Positions 8,543-17,555 of a stretch of 64,000 bases of DNA are shown here, in pieces. How positions within the stretch are numbered: position 1 is the first letter of the stretch; every line of letters begins with the position of its first letter. The position numbers and the translations under genes were made by a program. This stretch comes from Sphingobium indicum B90A (GTDB taxonomy: Bacteria > Pseudomonadota > Alphaproteobacteria > Sphingomonadales > Sphingomonadaceae). Location: contig NZ_CP013070.1 in assembly GCF_000264945.2 (NCBI RefSeq), positions 1,302,001-1,366,000 of the forward strand. The letters are read 5' to 3'. Below the pieces are notes generated by a model. The model had not been told where the DNA came from. It saw only the letters and a program-made list of their open reading frames with translations, and did no database searches.

Positions 8543-8688
8543 GGTCTGCCTCCTGGCCTTGTTGGGGTCGGCGGCACGTTGGGCCTGGCGGGCGGTCTGT
8601 CAAGGGGGCGGCATGGAATATGGCGCGCCGCCCCGCCCAAGCGACGGCCCGCCATTGGCAAAGGCGACAAGGGGCGTATATTTGCCCC

Positions 8689-9249
8689 ATGATCACAGCG
8701 CGCTCCTATGCCGGACAGTTTCTGCTCGCCCTGCCGGGAATGGAGGACATGCGGTTCGATCATTCCGTCATCGCCATGTGCGTCCATGACGAGAACGGAT
8801 CGCTGGGAATCGCCGTCAGCGACGAGATCGACGGCGTCAGCCTGCACGATCTGCTGGAGAGCTTCGACATCGAGCCCGGCGACGTTCCGGATACTCCCGT
8901 CCTGCGCGGCGGTCCGGTCGAACCGCGGCGCGGCTTCGTGCTGCATTCGCTCGACTGGAACGGACATGACATGGTCGCCGTGGGCGAAGGGTGGGGCCTG
9001 TCCGGATCGCTGGAAATCCTGAAGGCCATCGCGGAAGGGAAGGGGCCGAGTCGCTATCTGGTCGCCCTGGGCTATGCCGGATGGGGCGCGGGGCAACTGG
9101 ACGAGGAAATGAACGGGGAAAGCTGGTTTCCGACCGACTGCACCGCGGAGCTTCTGTTCGACGTCCCGGCGGCGCGGAAATGGTCGGCCGCCTTCGCCGC
9201 CGCCGGAGTCGACGCCTCCCACCTGGTCAGCGGCGCGGGATCGGCCTGA
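8689..9249 (+). CDS. YqgE/AlgH family protein
   Basis: A 186-residue protein of the YqgE/AlgH (DUF179) family; the conserved blocks GQFLLALPGMEDMRF, FVLHSLDW and ALGYAGWGAGQLDEE are all present. The function is not established; the family was linked to alginate regulation in Pseudomonas and is otherwise widely conserved. ATG 8689 (MITARSY) is used because the family motif starts about ten residues in; the frame extends upstream to 8620 without similarity. It is not adjacent to ruvX here, unlike in gammaproteobacteria. Confidence 0.92.
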   Translation: MITARSYAGQFLLALPGMEDMRFDHSVIAMCVHDENGSLGIAVSDEIDGVSLHDLLESFDIEPGDVPDTPVLRGGPVEPRRGFVLHSLDWNGHDMVAVGEGWGLSGSLEILKAIAEGKGPSRYLVALGYAGWGAGQLDEEMNGESWFPTDCTAELLFDVPAARKWSAAFAAAGVDASHLVSGAGSA

Positions 9250-9411
9250 CCGATGGTCGGAACGCGGCCGTAAGCATGGCCGTTCCGGGCGCTTGTTTCC
9301 CCGGCGTAACTGCACCCTTTGCGGTAAGATCCGGCTAACCTTCGCCGTTGAGAGTCCGGCAACCGGGTGGGCGCACCTTGATCCTCGGGCAATTGGACGG
9401 GGGTTCAACTC

Positions 9412-9963
9412 ATGAGGATATTGATCGCAGCGGCGCTTGCCGCGACGATGCCGCTTGCGCCGGCGACGGCGGCGACATGCTGGAAGCAGACTGCCGTGGA
9501 AGCGGCGCAGATCCGCGATTTCGAGATGATGCTGATGGTGTCCGCGCTGCGATGCCGGGCGACGGGACATGATTTCCTGGCCAGCTATAACCGCTTCATC
9601 CGGGAAAAGCGCGAGACGCTGACGCAAGTGAATGACGAATTGCGGGAGCATTTCCGCTCGATCGCCGGGCCACTCGGCGCGCTGGGGGCTTATGACAATT
9701 ACGTCACGGGCTTGGCCAACATCTACGGCGCGGGGGCGGACGGGCTGGCCTGCCGCGACCTACAGTCGATCACGGTGGCCGCCAACGCGCTGCCGCCCAG
9801 CCGGTCGGCCCTGCTGGAACTGGCGGACGCCGCTGCGATCGGCCCGCATCTGTCGGGCGCCCGGTACGACATTGTCACGGCGATGGCTGGGAAGGCGCGG
9901 AAAACCGGCGAATCCGCGTCCGACGCGCCGCTGCGGGTGGCGGTGCGCGGGCCGGCGGAATAA
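9412..9963 (+). CDS. Secreted protein of unknown function
   Basis: A 183-residue protein with a clear signal peptide (MRILIAAALAATMPLAPATAA, cleavage near 21). The mature part is mostly helical and has three cysteines, Cys23 near the N-terminus, one in ALRCRATGHDFLASYN and one in LACRDLQ, which could form a disulfide. I do not recognise a characterised family; proteins of this pattern are common as hypothetical secreted proteins in sphingomonads. A good coding pattern, the signal peptide and its own 160-nt upstream region support it as real. The next gene, ahcY, begins 121 nt downstream behind a palindromic site and is probably separately transcribed. Confidence 0.8.
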   Translation: MRILIAAALAATMPLAPATAATCWKQTAVEAAQIRDFEMMLMVSALRCRATGHDFLASYNRFIREKRETLTQVNDELREHFRSIAGPLGALGAYDNYVTGLANIYGAGADGLACRDLQSITVAANALPPSRSALLELADAAAIGPHLSGARYDIVTAMAGKARKTGESASDAPLRVAVRGPAE

Positions 9964-9965
9964 GA

Positions 9966-9983
9966 CATAAAGAAAACTTTATA
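9966..9983. promoter_or_regulatory. AT-rich palindromic operator candidate upstream of ahcY
   Basis: ATAAAG-AAAA-CTTTAT is a perfect 6-bp dyad about 100 nt before the ahcY start, in otherwise GC-rich DNA. Its form fits an ArsR-family operator; SahR, an ArsR-type S-adenosylhomocysteine sensor, is known to control ahcY and methionine-cycle genes in several Proteobacteria. Assigning this site to SahR is inference. An RNA hairpin role is less likely because the stem is weak. Confidence 0.5.
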
Positions 9984-10084
9984 TTGAGTTGCCTTGGACG
10001 GCGGCGATTGGTAAAGCCCAGCCCATCGTCGCCGTTCGTTCATTCGGGCGGCGGCTTCAATCTTAACGATATGGAGACAGGCTC

Positions 10085-11494
10085 GTGGCCACCGCACCCG
10101 CCACCCAGGCGCAGGACTATGTGATCCGCGACATCGGCCTTGCCGCTTTCGGCCGCAAGGAAATCGAGATCGCGGAGACCGAAATGCCGGGCCTGATGGC
10201 CCTGCGCGCCGAATTCGGCGCCGCCAAGCCGCTGAAGGGCGCGCGCATCACCGGATCGCTGCACATGACGATCCAGACCGCCGTGCTGATCGAGACGCTG
10301 GCCGAACTGGGCGCGGAGATCCGCTGGGCGTCGTGCAACATCTTCTCGACGCAGGACCATGCCGCCGCCGCCATCGCGGCGCGGGGCATCCCGGTCTTCG
10401 CCGTCAAGGGCGAGACGCTGGAGGAATATTGGGACTATGTCATCCGCATCTTCGACTGGGGCGACACGGTATGCAACATGATCCTGGACGATGGCGGCGA
10501 CGCCACCATGTTCGCGCTGTGGGGCGCCCGCGTCGAGGCAGGGGAGGAACTGTTCACCCCCGGCAATGAGGAAGAGGAAATCTTCGTCGCAACGCTCAAG
10601 CGCTTCCTGGCGGAGCGTCCCGGCTATCTGACCGAGACGGTCAAGGCCATCAAGGGCGTGTCGGAAGAGACCACCACCGGCGTCCACCGCCTCTATGAAC
10701 TGGCGAAGAAGGGCAAGCTGCCCTTCCCGGCGATCAACGTCAACGACAGCGTCACCAAGTCGAAGTTCGACAATCTCTACGGCTGCAAGGAATCGCTGGT
10801 GGACGCCATCCGCCGCGCCACCGACGTGATGCTGGCCGGCAAGGTCGCCTGCGTCGCCGGTTTCGGCGACGTCGGCAAGGGTTCGGCCGCATCGCTGCGC
10901 AACGGCGGCGCCCGCGTGCTGGTGACGGAGATCGACCCGATCTGCGCGCTGCAGGCGGCGATGGAGGGCTATGAAGTCGTTACGATGGAGGAAGCGGCCA
11001 CCCGCGCCGACATCTTCGTCACCGCGACCGGCAACGAAGCCGTCATCACCGTCGATCACATGCGCGCCATGAAGAACATGGCGATCGTCTGCAACATCGG
11101 CCATTTCGACAGCGAGATCGAGATTGCCGGCCTCAACAACATGCAGTGGACCGAGATCAAGCCGCAGGTGGACGAGGTTCAGTTCCCCGACGGCAAGAAG
11201 ATCATCGTCCTCGCCAAGGGCCGCCTGGTGAACCTGGGCTGCGCCACCGGCCATCCCAGCTTCGTGATGTCGTCCAGCTTCACCAACCAGGTGCTGGCGC
11301 AGATCGAACTGTGGACCAAGTCGGACGAATATAAGAATGAAGTCTATGTGCTGCCCAAGCATCTGGACGAGAAGGTCGCGGCGCTCCACCTGGAGAAGCT
11401 GGGCGTGAAGCTGTCCAAGCTGACGCCGAAGCAGGCCGCCTATATCGGCGTGTCGGCGGAAGGGCCGTTCAAGCCGGATCATTACCGCTACTGA
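10085..11494 (+). CDS. ahcY: Adenosylhomocysteinase (S-adenosyl-L-homocysteine hydrolase)
   Basis: A 469-residue cytosolic NAD-dependent enzyme converting S-adenosylhomocysteine to adenosine and homocysteine, clearing the inhibitory product of methyl transfer. Signature segments include [31 protein letters not shown], the NAD-binding [14 protein letters not shown] and the C-terminal PFKPDHYRY. The insertion between the substrate and cofactor domains gives the longer alphaproteobacterial/plant-type length. The start is GTG 10085 (VATAPATQ) with GGAGACAGG just upstream; no ATG fits. It is followed by a strong intrinsic terminator and preceded by an AT-rich operator candidate, so it is likely a single-gene unit controlled by methyl-cycle status. 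Confidence 0.98.
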   Translation: MATAPATQAQDYVIRDIGLAAFGRKEIEIAETEMPGLMALRAEFGAAKPLKGARITGSLHMTIQTAVLIETLAELGAEIRWASCNIFSTQDHAAAAIAARGIPVFAVKGETLEEYWDYVIRIFDWGDTVCNMILDDGGDATMFALWGARVEAGEELFTPGNEEEEIFVATLKRFLAERPGYLTETVKAIKGVSEETTTGVHRLYELAKKGKLPFPAINVNDSVTKSKFDNLYGCKESLVDAIRRATDVMLAGKVACVAGFGDVGKGSAASLRNGGARVLVTEIDPICALQAAMEGYEVVTMEEAATRADIFVTATGNEAVITVDHMRAMKNMAIVCNIGHFDSEIEIAGLNNMQWTEIKPQVDEVQFPDGKKIIVLAKGRLVNLGCATGHPSFVMSSSFTNQVLAQIELWTKSDEYKNEVYVLPKHLDEKVAALHLEKLGVKLSKLTPKQAAYIGVSAEGPFKPDHYRY

Positions 11495-11503
11495 GCGGAT
11501 GGG

Positions 11504-11535
11504 AAGGGGGAGGCGCGGACCTCCCCCTTTTTCTT
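11504..11535 (+). terminator. Rho-independent terminator of ahcY
   Basis: A perfect 9-bp stem AAGGGGGAG/CTCCCCCTT (11504-11512 and 11521-11529) with an 8-nt loop is followed by a T-rich run, 10 nt after the ahcY stop. Confidence 0.9.
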
Positions 11536-11642
11536 TCGGGCAAGGGATCGGTCGATCGTGGCTGATTGGGCTTTTGGGCGCGGCTCGGCTAAAGGTTTTC
11601 AAGCAGATAGGATCTGCTGAACCGGGAGCGATAACGGAAAAG

Positions 11643-11927
11643 TCAGGCGGTCGGCAGCTTTCGAAACGACTCATGGCCCTCGACTGCCGCATCGGTCGCA
11701 TCTATCCGCGCTACCCGCGCCGCAGGGGGGCCTTGTCGCGCCAGCAGGATGAATCGCTCCACGCCGTCCTGCGATCCTTCCACCAGCGCTTCCACGCTGC
11801 CGTCCATGCGATTGCGAACCCAGCCGGCCAGGCCCAGGCCTCGCGCCGTCTCCACCGCCCAGTTGCGGTAGAACACGCCCTGAACCCGGCCGAGGATCGT
11901 CAGGCGACGGGCGATGACGGTCATCAA
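11643..11927 (-). CDS. acyP: Acylphosphatase
   Basis: A 94-residue enzyme that hydrolyses carboxyl-phosphate bonds of acyl phosphates. The two catalytic residues are visible: Arg in GRVQGVFYRN, the family signature, and Asn in GWVRNRMDGSVEA. Full family length. Its ATG at 11927 overlaps the last bases of the upstream NYN-domain gene (stop at 11924), so it is co-translated as the last gene of the carbonic anhydrase-NYN-acylphosphatase run. No regulation is visible. Confidence 0.94.
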   Translation of the reverse strand: MMTVIARRLTILGRVQGVFYRNWAVETARGLGLAGWVRNRMDGSVEALVEGSQDGVERFILLARQGPPAARVARIDATDAAVEGHESFRKLPTA

Positions 11928-12658
11928 TGCACCCGCTTGATCCAGGTCTGGCCGTCGCGGCTCTCCACCTTGAAATTCTTGATCGAGCGGACAAGGTCCG
12001 ACAGCCGCTTGAAGCCATAGTTGCGCGTATCGAAGCTGGAGCGGTTCCCCGCGAGCTGGCCGACTTCGCTGAGGCGGGCAAAGCCCTGATCGTCGCGTTT
12101 CACGGCATTATAGGCGTCGATCAACAGCTTGACGAGGTCGGGCGCGACTTCGGGGGCGTCGGGGGAGGGCGGCTCCTCCGTCGACTCCGCCAGTTCGACC
12201 GGCGTTTCCCTTGCGCTGGTGAGCGCCCCAACATCGATGAAGCGCGTGCAGGCGCTGCGAAAGGCCTGCGGCGTCTTGTCGGTGCCGAAACCATAGACCG
12301 GCAGCCCTTCCTGTCGGAGGCGCGTGACAAGCGGCGTGAAATCGCTGTCGCTCGACATCAGGCCGAAGCCGGTGACGCGGCCCGACGCCATCAGGTCCAT
12401 GGCGTCGATGGTCATCTTCATGTCCGTGGCGTTCTTGCCCCTGGTCAGGTCGAACTGCTGCTGCGTTTCGATGGCCTGCGTCACGGCCTGCCGCGCCCAG
12501 CCCTTGAGCGCGGGCTTGCTCCAATTGCCATAGGCGCGGCGGATGTTGACGGTGCCCAGTTCCGCCAGGACGGTCAGCACCGGATCGAAATGGTCGGCGG
12601 AAACATTGTCGGCGTCGATCAGCAGGGCGATATTGCCGCTGGGGATCGACGCGGTCAT
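11924..12658 (-). CDS. NYN-domain (PIN-like) putative ribonuclease with C-terminal OST-HTH/LOTUS domain
   Basis: A 244-residue protein. Residues 8-150 form an NYN/PIN-like nuclease domain: ALLIDADNVSA near the N-terminus, KNATDMKMTIDAMDL and MSSDSDFTPLV supply the acidic metal-binding cluster. After an acidic linker (ESTEEPPSPDAPEV), residues about 170-244 match an OST-HTH/LOTUS fold (LIDAYNAVKRDDQGFARLS, then RNYGFKRLSDLVRS), a putative RNA-binding module. The pair is the common bacterial NYN-LOTUS (DUF88) arrangement, expected to act on RNA; no substrate is known. The start is set at ATG 12658 because it forms an ATGA overlap with the carbonic anhydrase stop; the longer frame upstream is that gene's shadow. 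Confidence 0.88.
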   Translation of the reverse strand: MTASIPSGNIALLIDADNVSADHFDPVLTVLAELGTVNIRRAYGNWSKPALKGWARQAVTQAIETQQQFDLTRGKNATDMKMTIDAMDLMASGRVTGFGLMSSDSDFTPLVTRLRQEGLPVYGFGTDKTPQAFRSACTRFIDVGALTSARETPVELAESTEEPPSPDAPEVAPDLVKLLIDAYNAVKRDDQGFARLSEVGQLAGNRSSFDTRNYGFKRLSDLVRSIKNFKVESRDGQTWIKRVH

Positions 12659-13308
12659 CAGGCGTCCAGCGCCGCCGGGCCGAACTGCCCGCTCGCTTCG
12701 TCCAGCAGGTGGAGCTGGCCGTCCGCAATGGCGAAGAACGCGCCGATCAGCTTGAGTTCGCCGCTCCGTTCCTTCTTGCGGACGCAGGGGAAGGTGCGCA
12801 GATTGGCTAGGCTGACCTTGACGCCTTCCTGTTCCATGGCGCGTTCGGCGTCGCGGCTGTGATCCTCGCCGAAGCGCTCGACCACCTTTTCCCGCGCTTC
12901 GTCCAGCAGTTCGATCCAATTGTGGATGAAGCCGCCTTCGCCCGGCGGCGCGTCCTTCAGCGAATGGCTGAGCGCCGCCTTGCAGCCGCCGCACTTGCCA
13001 TGGCCCATGACGACGATCTCGCCCACCTTCAGCACCTGGACGGCAAATTCCAGCGCGGCGGAAACGCCGTGGCGGCCGGGATTGGTCTCAAACGGCGGCA
13101 CCAGCGCGGCCACGTTGCGGACCACGAAGATCTCGCCGGGGCTGGTATCGAAGATCTGCGCGGGATCGACTCGGCTGTCGGAGCAGGCGATGACCATGAC
13201 GCGGGGGCTCTGCCCTTCGTTGAGTTCGTCCCATCGCTCGCGCTGCTCGGTCCAGCCGGTGTTGCGGAAGCGGCGATAGCCGGCAAGCATATCAGCGAAG
13301 TCGGTCAT
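12658..13308 (-). CDS. Beta-class carbonic anhydrase
   Basis: A 216-residue zinc enzyme interconverting CO2 and bicarbonate. Zinc ligands Cys42, His103 and Cys106 and the Asp44-Arg46 dyad are in ACSDSRVDP and GHGKCGGC, the beta-class hallmarks. ATG 13308 (MTDFADML) is preferred over the frame start at 13344, since the family begins with a short helix here and the upstream residues overlap the divergent lipA promoter region. No signal peptide, so cytosolic. It heads an overlapping three-gene run with the NYN-domain and acylphosphatase genes, and lies 65 nt from the divergent lipA. Confidence 0.95.
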   Translation of the reverse strand: MTDFADMLAGYRRFRNTGWTEQRERWDELNEGQSPRVMVIACSDSRVDPAQIFDTSPGEIFVVRNVAALVPPFETNPGRHGVSAALEFAVQVLKVGEIVVMGHGKCGGCKAALSHSLKDAPPGEGGFIHNWIELLDEAREKVVERFGEDHSRDAERAMEQEGVKVSLANLRTFPCVRKKERSGELKLIGAFFAIADGQLHLLDEASGQFGPAALDA

Positions 13309-13373
13309 GCGCCGGTCTGTGCCGAACAATGATGGGGCTGGCAAGAGCGCTCTTGCATCGCTATCTGGGGCGC

Positions 13374-14312
13374 ATGACCGACATCGTCCCGATCCCCGCG
13401 CCCGCCAACCGCCCCGAGCGCGCCCGCAAGCCCGACTGGATTCGCGTGAAGGCGCCGACCAGCCCCGGCTATCATGAGACGCGCAAGCTGATGCGGGACA
13501 AGGGGCTGGCGACGGTGTGCGAGGAGGCGGCCTGCCCGAATATCGGTGAATGCTGGACCAAGAAGCACGCCACGGTGATGATCCTGGGCGATGTGTGCAC
13601 GCGGGCCTGCGCCTTCTGCAACGTCAAGACCGGCATGCCGCGCAAGGTCGATCCCAATGAGCCGCAGAACCTGGCCGACGCCTGCGCGGAAATGGGGCTG
13701 GAGCATATCGTCATCACCTCGGTCGACCGCGACGACCTGCCCGATGGCGGCGCGTCGCAATTCGTGAAGGTGATCGAGGCGCTGCGCCGCACGACCCCGG
13801 ACACGACCATCGAGATATTGACGCCGGACTTCCGCAACAAGCATGAACGGGCGGTCGAGATGATCGTGGCGGCGCGGCCGGACGTTTATAATCACAATCT
13901 CGAAACCGTGCCCCGGCTCTATCCGACCATTCGACCCGGCGCGCGCTATTATGCCTCGCTGCGGCTGCTGGAGACGGTGAAGAAGCTCGATCCGTCGATC
14001 TTCACCAAGTCGGGCGTCATGCTGGGCCTGGGCGAGGAACGGCTGGAGGTTCATCAGGTGATGGACGACATGCGCTCCGCCGACATCGATTTCCTGACCA
14101 TGGGGCAATATCTCCAGCCCACGCCCAAGCATGCCAAGGTGATGGAATTCGTCACTCCGGCGGCGTTCAACGCCTATGCGGCGATTGCGCGGGCCAAGGG
14201 CTTCCTGCAGGTGGCGTCCAGCCCGCTGACCCGGTCCAGCTATCATGCGGGCAAGGATTTCGCCGAAATGCGCGCCGCCCGCGAGGCGCAACTGGCGAAG
14301 GCCGCCCAATAA
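13374..14312 (+). CDS. lipA: Lipoyl synthase
   Basis: A 312-residue radical-SAM enzyme inserting two sulfurs into octanoyl groups on lipoyl-dependent proteins. Auxiliary cluster cysteines are Cys49, Cys54 and Cys60 ([12 protein letters not shown]), and the radical-SAM cluster is Cys75, Cys79 and Cys82 (CTRACAFC). The C-terminal [10 protein letters not shown] carries the conserved RSSY motif. The start is ATG 13374 (MTDIVPIP); an in-frame upstream start at 13329 would add 15 residues with no family match. The downstream COQ10/RatA-type gene starts 4 nt after the stop, so both are co-transcribed, an arrangement common in alphaproteobacteria. Confidence 0.98.
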   Translation: MTDIVPIPAPANRPERARKPDWIRVKAPTSPGYHETRKLMRDKGLATVCEEAACPNIGECWTKKHATVMILGDVCTRACAFCNVKTGMPRKVDPNEPQNLADACAEMGLEHIVITSVDRDDLPDGGASQFVKVIEALRRTTPDTTIEILTPDFRNKHERAVEMIVAARPDVYNHNLETVPRLYPTIRPGARYYASLRLLETVKKLDPSIFTKSGVMLGLGEERLEVHQVMDDMRSADIDFLTMGQYLQPTPKHAKVMEFVTPAAFNAYAAIARAKGFLQVASSPLTRSSYHAGKDFAEMRAAREAQLAKAAQ

Positions 14313-14316
14313 GCCG

Positions 14317-14793
14317 ATGCCCAGGCACAACGAAACAAGGCCGCTTCCCTACACGCCCGAACAGATGTTCGACCTGGTGGCGAATGTGGAGGCCTATCCC
14401 GAATTCCTGCCTTGGGTCAGCGCGATCCGGGTCCGTTCCGACAGCGAGTCGGAAATGGTCGCGGACATGATCGTCGGCTTCAAGGGGATCAAGGAGAGCT
14501 TCACGTCCCGCGTCCACAAGCATCGGCCCGACCATGTGCGGGTCGATTATCTCGACGGGCCGCTCAAGCATCTCCACAATGAATGGAATTTCCGCGACGA
14601 CGGCAAGGGCGGGGTTCTGGTGGATTTCGAGGTCGAGTTCGAATTCAAGAACCGGCTGTTCGAAATGCTCGCGGGCCAGGTTTTCGACAAGGCGCTGCGC
14701 AAGATGATCGGCGCCTTCGAAACCCGCGCTGCGGAGCTTTATGGCGCGGGCGAGTCGGGCAGCAGCAGTTCGAGCGCACACAGCGCCGCCTGA
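14317..14793 (+). CDS. COQ10 / RatA-family START-domain protein (ubiquinone-binding)
   Basis: A 158-residue single-domain START/SRPBCC protein. PYTPEQMFDLVANVEAYPEF at the N-terminus and the terminal helix LFEMLAGQVFDKALRKMI are typical of bacterial COQ10 homologues, thought to bind or chaperone ubiquinone and also annotated as RatA. The toxin role reported for E. coli RatA is not assumed here. The extreme C-terminus is a Ser/Ala-rich tail (GESGSSSSSAHSAA) that lies exactly in the 55-nt region overlapping the convergent cinA gene and may be a recent extension. It starts 4 nt after lipA and is likely translationally linked to it. Confidence 0.9.
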   Translation: MPRHNETRPLPYTPEQMFDLVANVEAYPEFLPWVSAIRVRSDSESEMVADMIVGFKGIKESFTSRVHKHRPDHVRVDYLDGPLKHLHNEWNFRDDGKGGVLVDFEVEFEFKNRLFEMLAGQVFDKALRKMIGAFETRAAELYGAGESGSSSSSAHSAA

Positions 14794-15257
14794 AGGCGCA
14801 CGCCGCCCCGGCCCGTATCCCCGAAATAACGCATGTCGGCCACGATCTTGTCAGGGCTGGCGCCGCGTTCGGCGCGGGCGAAGACGACCGTGCCGACGGG
14901 CTTCTGCTCCGATCCGCCGCCGGGTCCGGCTATGCCGGTGATGGCAACGGCGACATTGGCGTGGCTCTTGTTGAGCGCGCCTTGCGCCATGGCCCAGGCG
15001 GTCGCGATGGAAACCGCGCCGAAAGTTTCGATGACATCCTGCGAAACCTTCAGAAGTTCGCTTTTCATGTCATTGGAATACGTGATGAAACCTGCTTCGA
15101 ACACTTCCGATGATCCGGCGATCTCCGTCAGCGCGGCGGAGACCAGGCCGCCGGTGCAGCTTTCCGCCACGGCGATGGTGCGGCCGGCGCGGCGGTTGGC
15201 GATGATGACGCGCTCGGCCAGTTCGACCAGCGACGCGGGAAGGATGCTATCGGGCAT
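14739..15257 (-). CDS. CinA C-terminal-domain nicotinamide-nucleotide amidase
   Basis: A 172-residue protein comprising only the CinA C-terminal (PncC) domain, which deamidates nicotinamide mononucleotide in NAD recycling. Conserved blocks are AESCTGGLVSAALT with the catalytic serine, GFITYSNDMK and AITGIAGPGGGSEQKPVGTV. The N-terminal molybdopterin-binding domain of full CinA is absent, as in stand-alone PncC proteins. ATG 15257 lies 5 nt after the ispDF stop, so the two are one transcript. The 3' end runs 55 nt into the convergent COQ10-type gene. Confidence 0.93.
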   Translation of the reverse strand: MPDSILPASLVELAERVIIANRRAGRTIAVAESCTGGLVSAALTEIAGSSEVFEAGFITYSNDMKSELLKVSQDVIETFGAVSIATAWAMAQGALNKSHANVAVAITGIAGPGGGSEQKPVGTVVFARAERGASPDKIVADMRYFGDTGRGGVRLQAALCALELLLPDSPAP

Positions 15258-15262
15258 GACGA

Positions 15263-16429
15263 TCAGATTAGCGCGGGGAGGGAGAGGGTGGCAACAGCCT
15301 GTGCGGCAATGCCTTCGCGGCGTCCGGCAAAGCCCAGCCGCTCGGTCGTGGTGGCCTTCACGCTGACCCGGTCGAGGGACAGGCCCAGTATTTCCGCGAT
15401 CCGGCCACGCATCGCATCCCGATGCGGACCGATTTTCGGGGCCTCGCAAATCAGCGTCAGGTCGACATGTTCGATGAAGCCGTCCCGTTTTGCGACGCGC
15501 TCCGCCGCATATTCCAGGAAACGGGAGGAGGCGACGCCGCGCCATTGCGGGTCGGATGGCGGGAAGTGGCTGCCTATGTCTCCCTCCGCCAGCGCGCCGA
15601 GCAGGGCGTCGACCAGGGCATGGATGGCCACGTCCGCGTCGCTATGCCCCGCCAGGCCCCGGTCGTGCGGAATGTGGACGCCGCAGAGCCAGAGTTCCTC
15701 TTCGGGCGCCAGCCGGTGAACGTCATATCCCATGCCGGTTCGGATGCGGCGGGTTGCGCCCAACCGGACTTCGGCGCGGGCAAAGTCTTCGGCATAGGTC
15801 AATTTTTCCAGCCTTTCGTCGCCAGCGACCAATATGACGTCATGACCCGCATGGCGCATGATCTGGGCATCGTCGGTTGCTTCCCTCGCGATGTCCCAGG
15901 CCCGATGGGCGGCCAGGATCGCGTCGAAATGGAAGGCTTGCGGGGTCTGGACGCGGGCCAGGCCGTCGCGGTCCACGATTTCCCCGGCGCGGGCCGCTTC
16001 GTTCCTGACGAGGGTATCGGTGACGGGCAGGGTGGGGATGGCGCCGGGCGCCTGAGCCAAGGCGGAAAGCAGCCGGTCGATCACCGCGCCGGGCAGGAAG
16101 GGGCGGGCCGCGTCATGGATGAGGATGCGGGCCGCCCCGCCGGAGGATGCGATATGTTCCAGCCCTGCGCGCACCGATCCGCGGCGGCTGTCCGCGCCCT
16201 GGACGATGGCGGCGACCGGGCGGTCCCCGATGGCCGTGCGCGCTTCGGCTTCCTGACCCGCGCCGACGACCAGAATGATGGAGTCGATGGCCGGATGCCG
16301 GGAAAGCGCGTCGACGGCATGGGCCAGCACGGGCTTTCCGCCGATCAGGCGGAACTGCTTGGCAATGTCGCCGCCTGCGCGGCTGCCCTGACCTGCTGCG
16401 ACCAGCAATGCGACCGTTCTGTCTGTCAT
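15263..16429 (-). CDS. ispDF: Bifunctional IspD/IspF (MEP-pathway isoprenoid synthesis)
   Basis: A 388-residue fusion. Residues 1-225 are 2-C-methyl-D-erythritol 4-phosphate cytidylyltransferase ([34 protein letters not shown]). Residues 230-388 are 2-C-methyl-D-erythritol 2,4-cyclodiphosphate synthase ([52 protein letters not shown]). Together they carry out two non-consecutive steps; the intervening kinase IspE is encoded elsewhere. Such fusions are usual in alphaproteobacteria. ATG 16429 (MTDRTVALL) begins right at the nucleotide-binding motif. It is divergent from dusB and followed by cinA. Confidence 0.97.
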   Translation of the reverse strand: MTDRTVALLVAAGQGSRAGGDIAKQFRLIGGKPVLAHAVDALSRHPAIDSIILVVGAGQEAEARTAIGDRPVAAIVQGADSRRGSVRAGLEHIASSGGAARILIHDAARPFLPGAVIDRLLSALAQAPGAIPTLPVTDTLVRNEAARAGEIVDRDGLARVQTPQAFHFDAILAAHRAWDIAREATDDAQIMRHAGHDVILVAGDERLEKLTYAEDFARAEVRLGATRRIRTGMGYDVHRLAPEEELWLCGVHIPHDRGLAGHSDADVAIHALVDALLGALAEGDIGSHFPPSDPQWRGVASSRFLEYAAERVAKRDGFIEHVDLTLICEAPKIGPHRDAMRGRIAEILGLSLDRVSVKATTTERLGFAGRREGIAAQAVATLSLPALI

Positions 16430-16506
16430 GGCCGCGCCTGTATCGCAGCGGCGGGCCAACCGCCAGCCCCGCTTCGCTTGCCGTTGCAGCGGATTTCGGC
16501 TAAGGG

Positions 16507-16525
16507 CTGCCTGTTTTTTAGGCAG
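16507..16525. promoter_or_regulatory. Hairpin/dyad in the ispDF-dusB divergent region
   Basis: CTGCCT and AGGCAG flank a 7-nt GTTTTTT segment, ending 10 nt before the dusB start. It could be an operator for the divergent pair, or an RNA hairpin occluding the dusB ribosome site. No recognised regulator motif is seen. Confidence 0.35.
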
Positions 16526-16535
16526 TGATGGTTTG

Positions 16536-17555
16536 ATGCAGACGCTTTCTCCGATTTCCATTGGTCCGGTGACGATCGACATGCCGGTCGTGCTGGCCCC
16601 GATGACGGGCGTGACGGATATGCCGTTCCGCACGCTGGTGCGGCGCTATGGCTCCGGCCTCAACGTGACGGAGATGATCGCGACGGCGGCGATGATTCGC
16701 GAGACGCGCCAGTCCTTGCAGAAGGCCGCCTGGCATCCGCTGGAGGAGCCGGTGTCGATGCAGTTGGCGGGTTGCTCGCCCAGCGAAATGGCCGAGGCGG
16801 CGAAGCTGAATGCGGATCGCGGCGCGGCGATCATCGACATCAATATGGGCTGTCCGGTGAAGAAGGTGGTGAACGGCGATGCGGGCAGCGCTCTGATGCG
16901 CGACCTGCCGCTGGCGGCTTCGCTGATCGAGGCGACGGTGAAGGCGGTGGAGGTGCCCGTCACGGTCAAGATGCGCATGGGCTGGGACCATGCCAGCCTG
17001 AACGCGCCGGAGCTGGCCCGGATCGCGGAGGATCTGGGCGCGAAGCTGATCACGGTCCACGGCCGCACCCGCTGCCAGATGTACAAGGGGTCGGCCGACT
17101 GGGCCTTCGTGCGCAGCGTGAAGGATGCGGTGTCGCTGCCGGTCATCGTCAACGGCGACATCTGCTCCATCGACGATGCGGAAACCGCGCTGGAGCAGAG
17201 CGGCGCGGACGGCGTGATGATCGGGCGGGGCGCCTATGGGCGGCCCTGGCTGATCGGGCAGGTGATGCACTGGTTCCGCACCGGGGAACGGCTGGCCGAT
17301 CCCTCGTTGGAAGAACAATATCGCGTGATTACCGAACATTATCGCGCAATGCTGGAACATTATGACAATCACACCGGCGTCAACATGGCCCGTAAGCATA
17401 TCGGCTGGTACACAAAGGGCCTGCCGGGTTCGGCCGAGTTCCGCAACGCGGTGAACCAGGAGCCGGACGGCGATGTCGTGCTGAACATGCTGGCGCGCTT
17501 CTACGAACCGCTGATTGCCGACGATGAGCCGGTCGAGACGCGCAAGGCGGCATGA
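16536..17555 (+). CDS. dusB: tRNA-dihydrouridine synthase (DusB type)
   Basis: A 339-residue FMN enzyme reducing uridines in the tRNA D-loop. Family blocks are [27 protein letters not shown] with the catalytic cysteine, [13 protein letters not shown] and [16 protein letters not shown] 16536 starts just before the TIM-barrel; the frame is open upstream through the ispDF promoter region but lacks similarity. Its stop overlaps the ntrB ATG in an ATGA, and dusB leading the ntr operon is a conserved alphaproteobacterial arrangement (the nifR3-ntrBC operon of Rhodobacter and rhizobia). Confidence 0.95.
   Translation: MQTLSPISIGPVTIDMPVVLAPMTGVTDMPFRTLVRRYGSGLNVTEMIATAAMIRETRQSLQKAAWHPLEEPVSMQLAGCSPSEMAEAAKLNADRGAAIIDINMGCPVKKVVNGDAGSALMRDLPLAASLIEATVKAVEVPVTVKMRMGWDHASLNAPELARIAEDLGAKLITVHGRTRCQMYKGSADWAFVRSVKDAVSLPVIVNGDICSIDDAETALEQSGADGVMIGRGAYGRPWLIGQVMHWFRTGERLADPSLEEQYRVITEHYRAMLEHYDNHTGVNMARKHIGWYTKGLPGSAEFRNAVNQEPDGDVVLNMLARFYEPLIADDEPVETRKAA

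Noticed and set aside
9984..10084. SAH or SAM riboswitch before ahcY
   Set aside because: I could not build the known riboswitch cores in this 100 nt. The AT-rich dyad is better explained as a protein operator.
14317..14793. RatA toxin of a toxin-antitoxin pair
   Set aside because: No adjacent RatB-type partner is present, and the gene is coupled to lipA. The ubiquinone-binding COQ10 role fits better.
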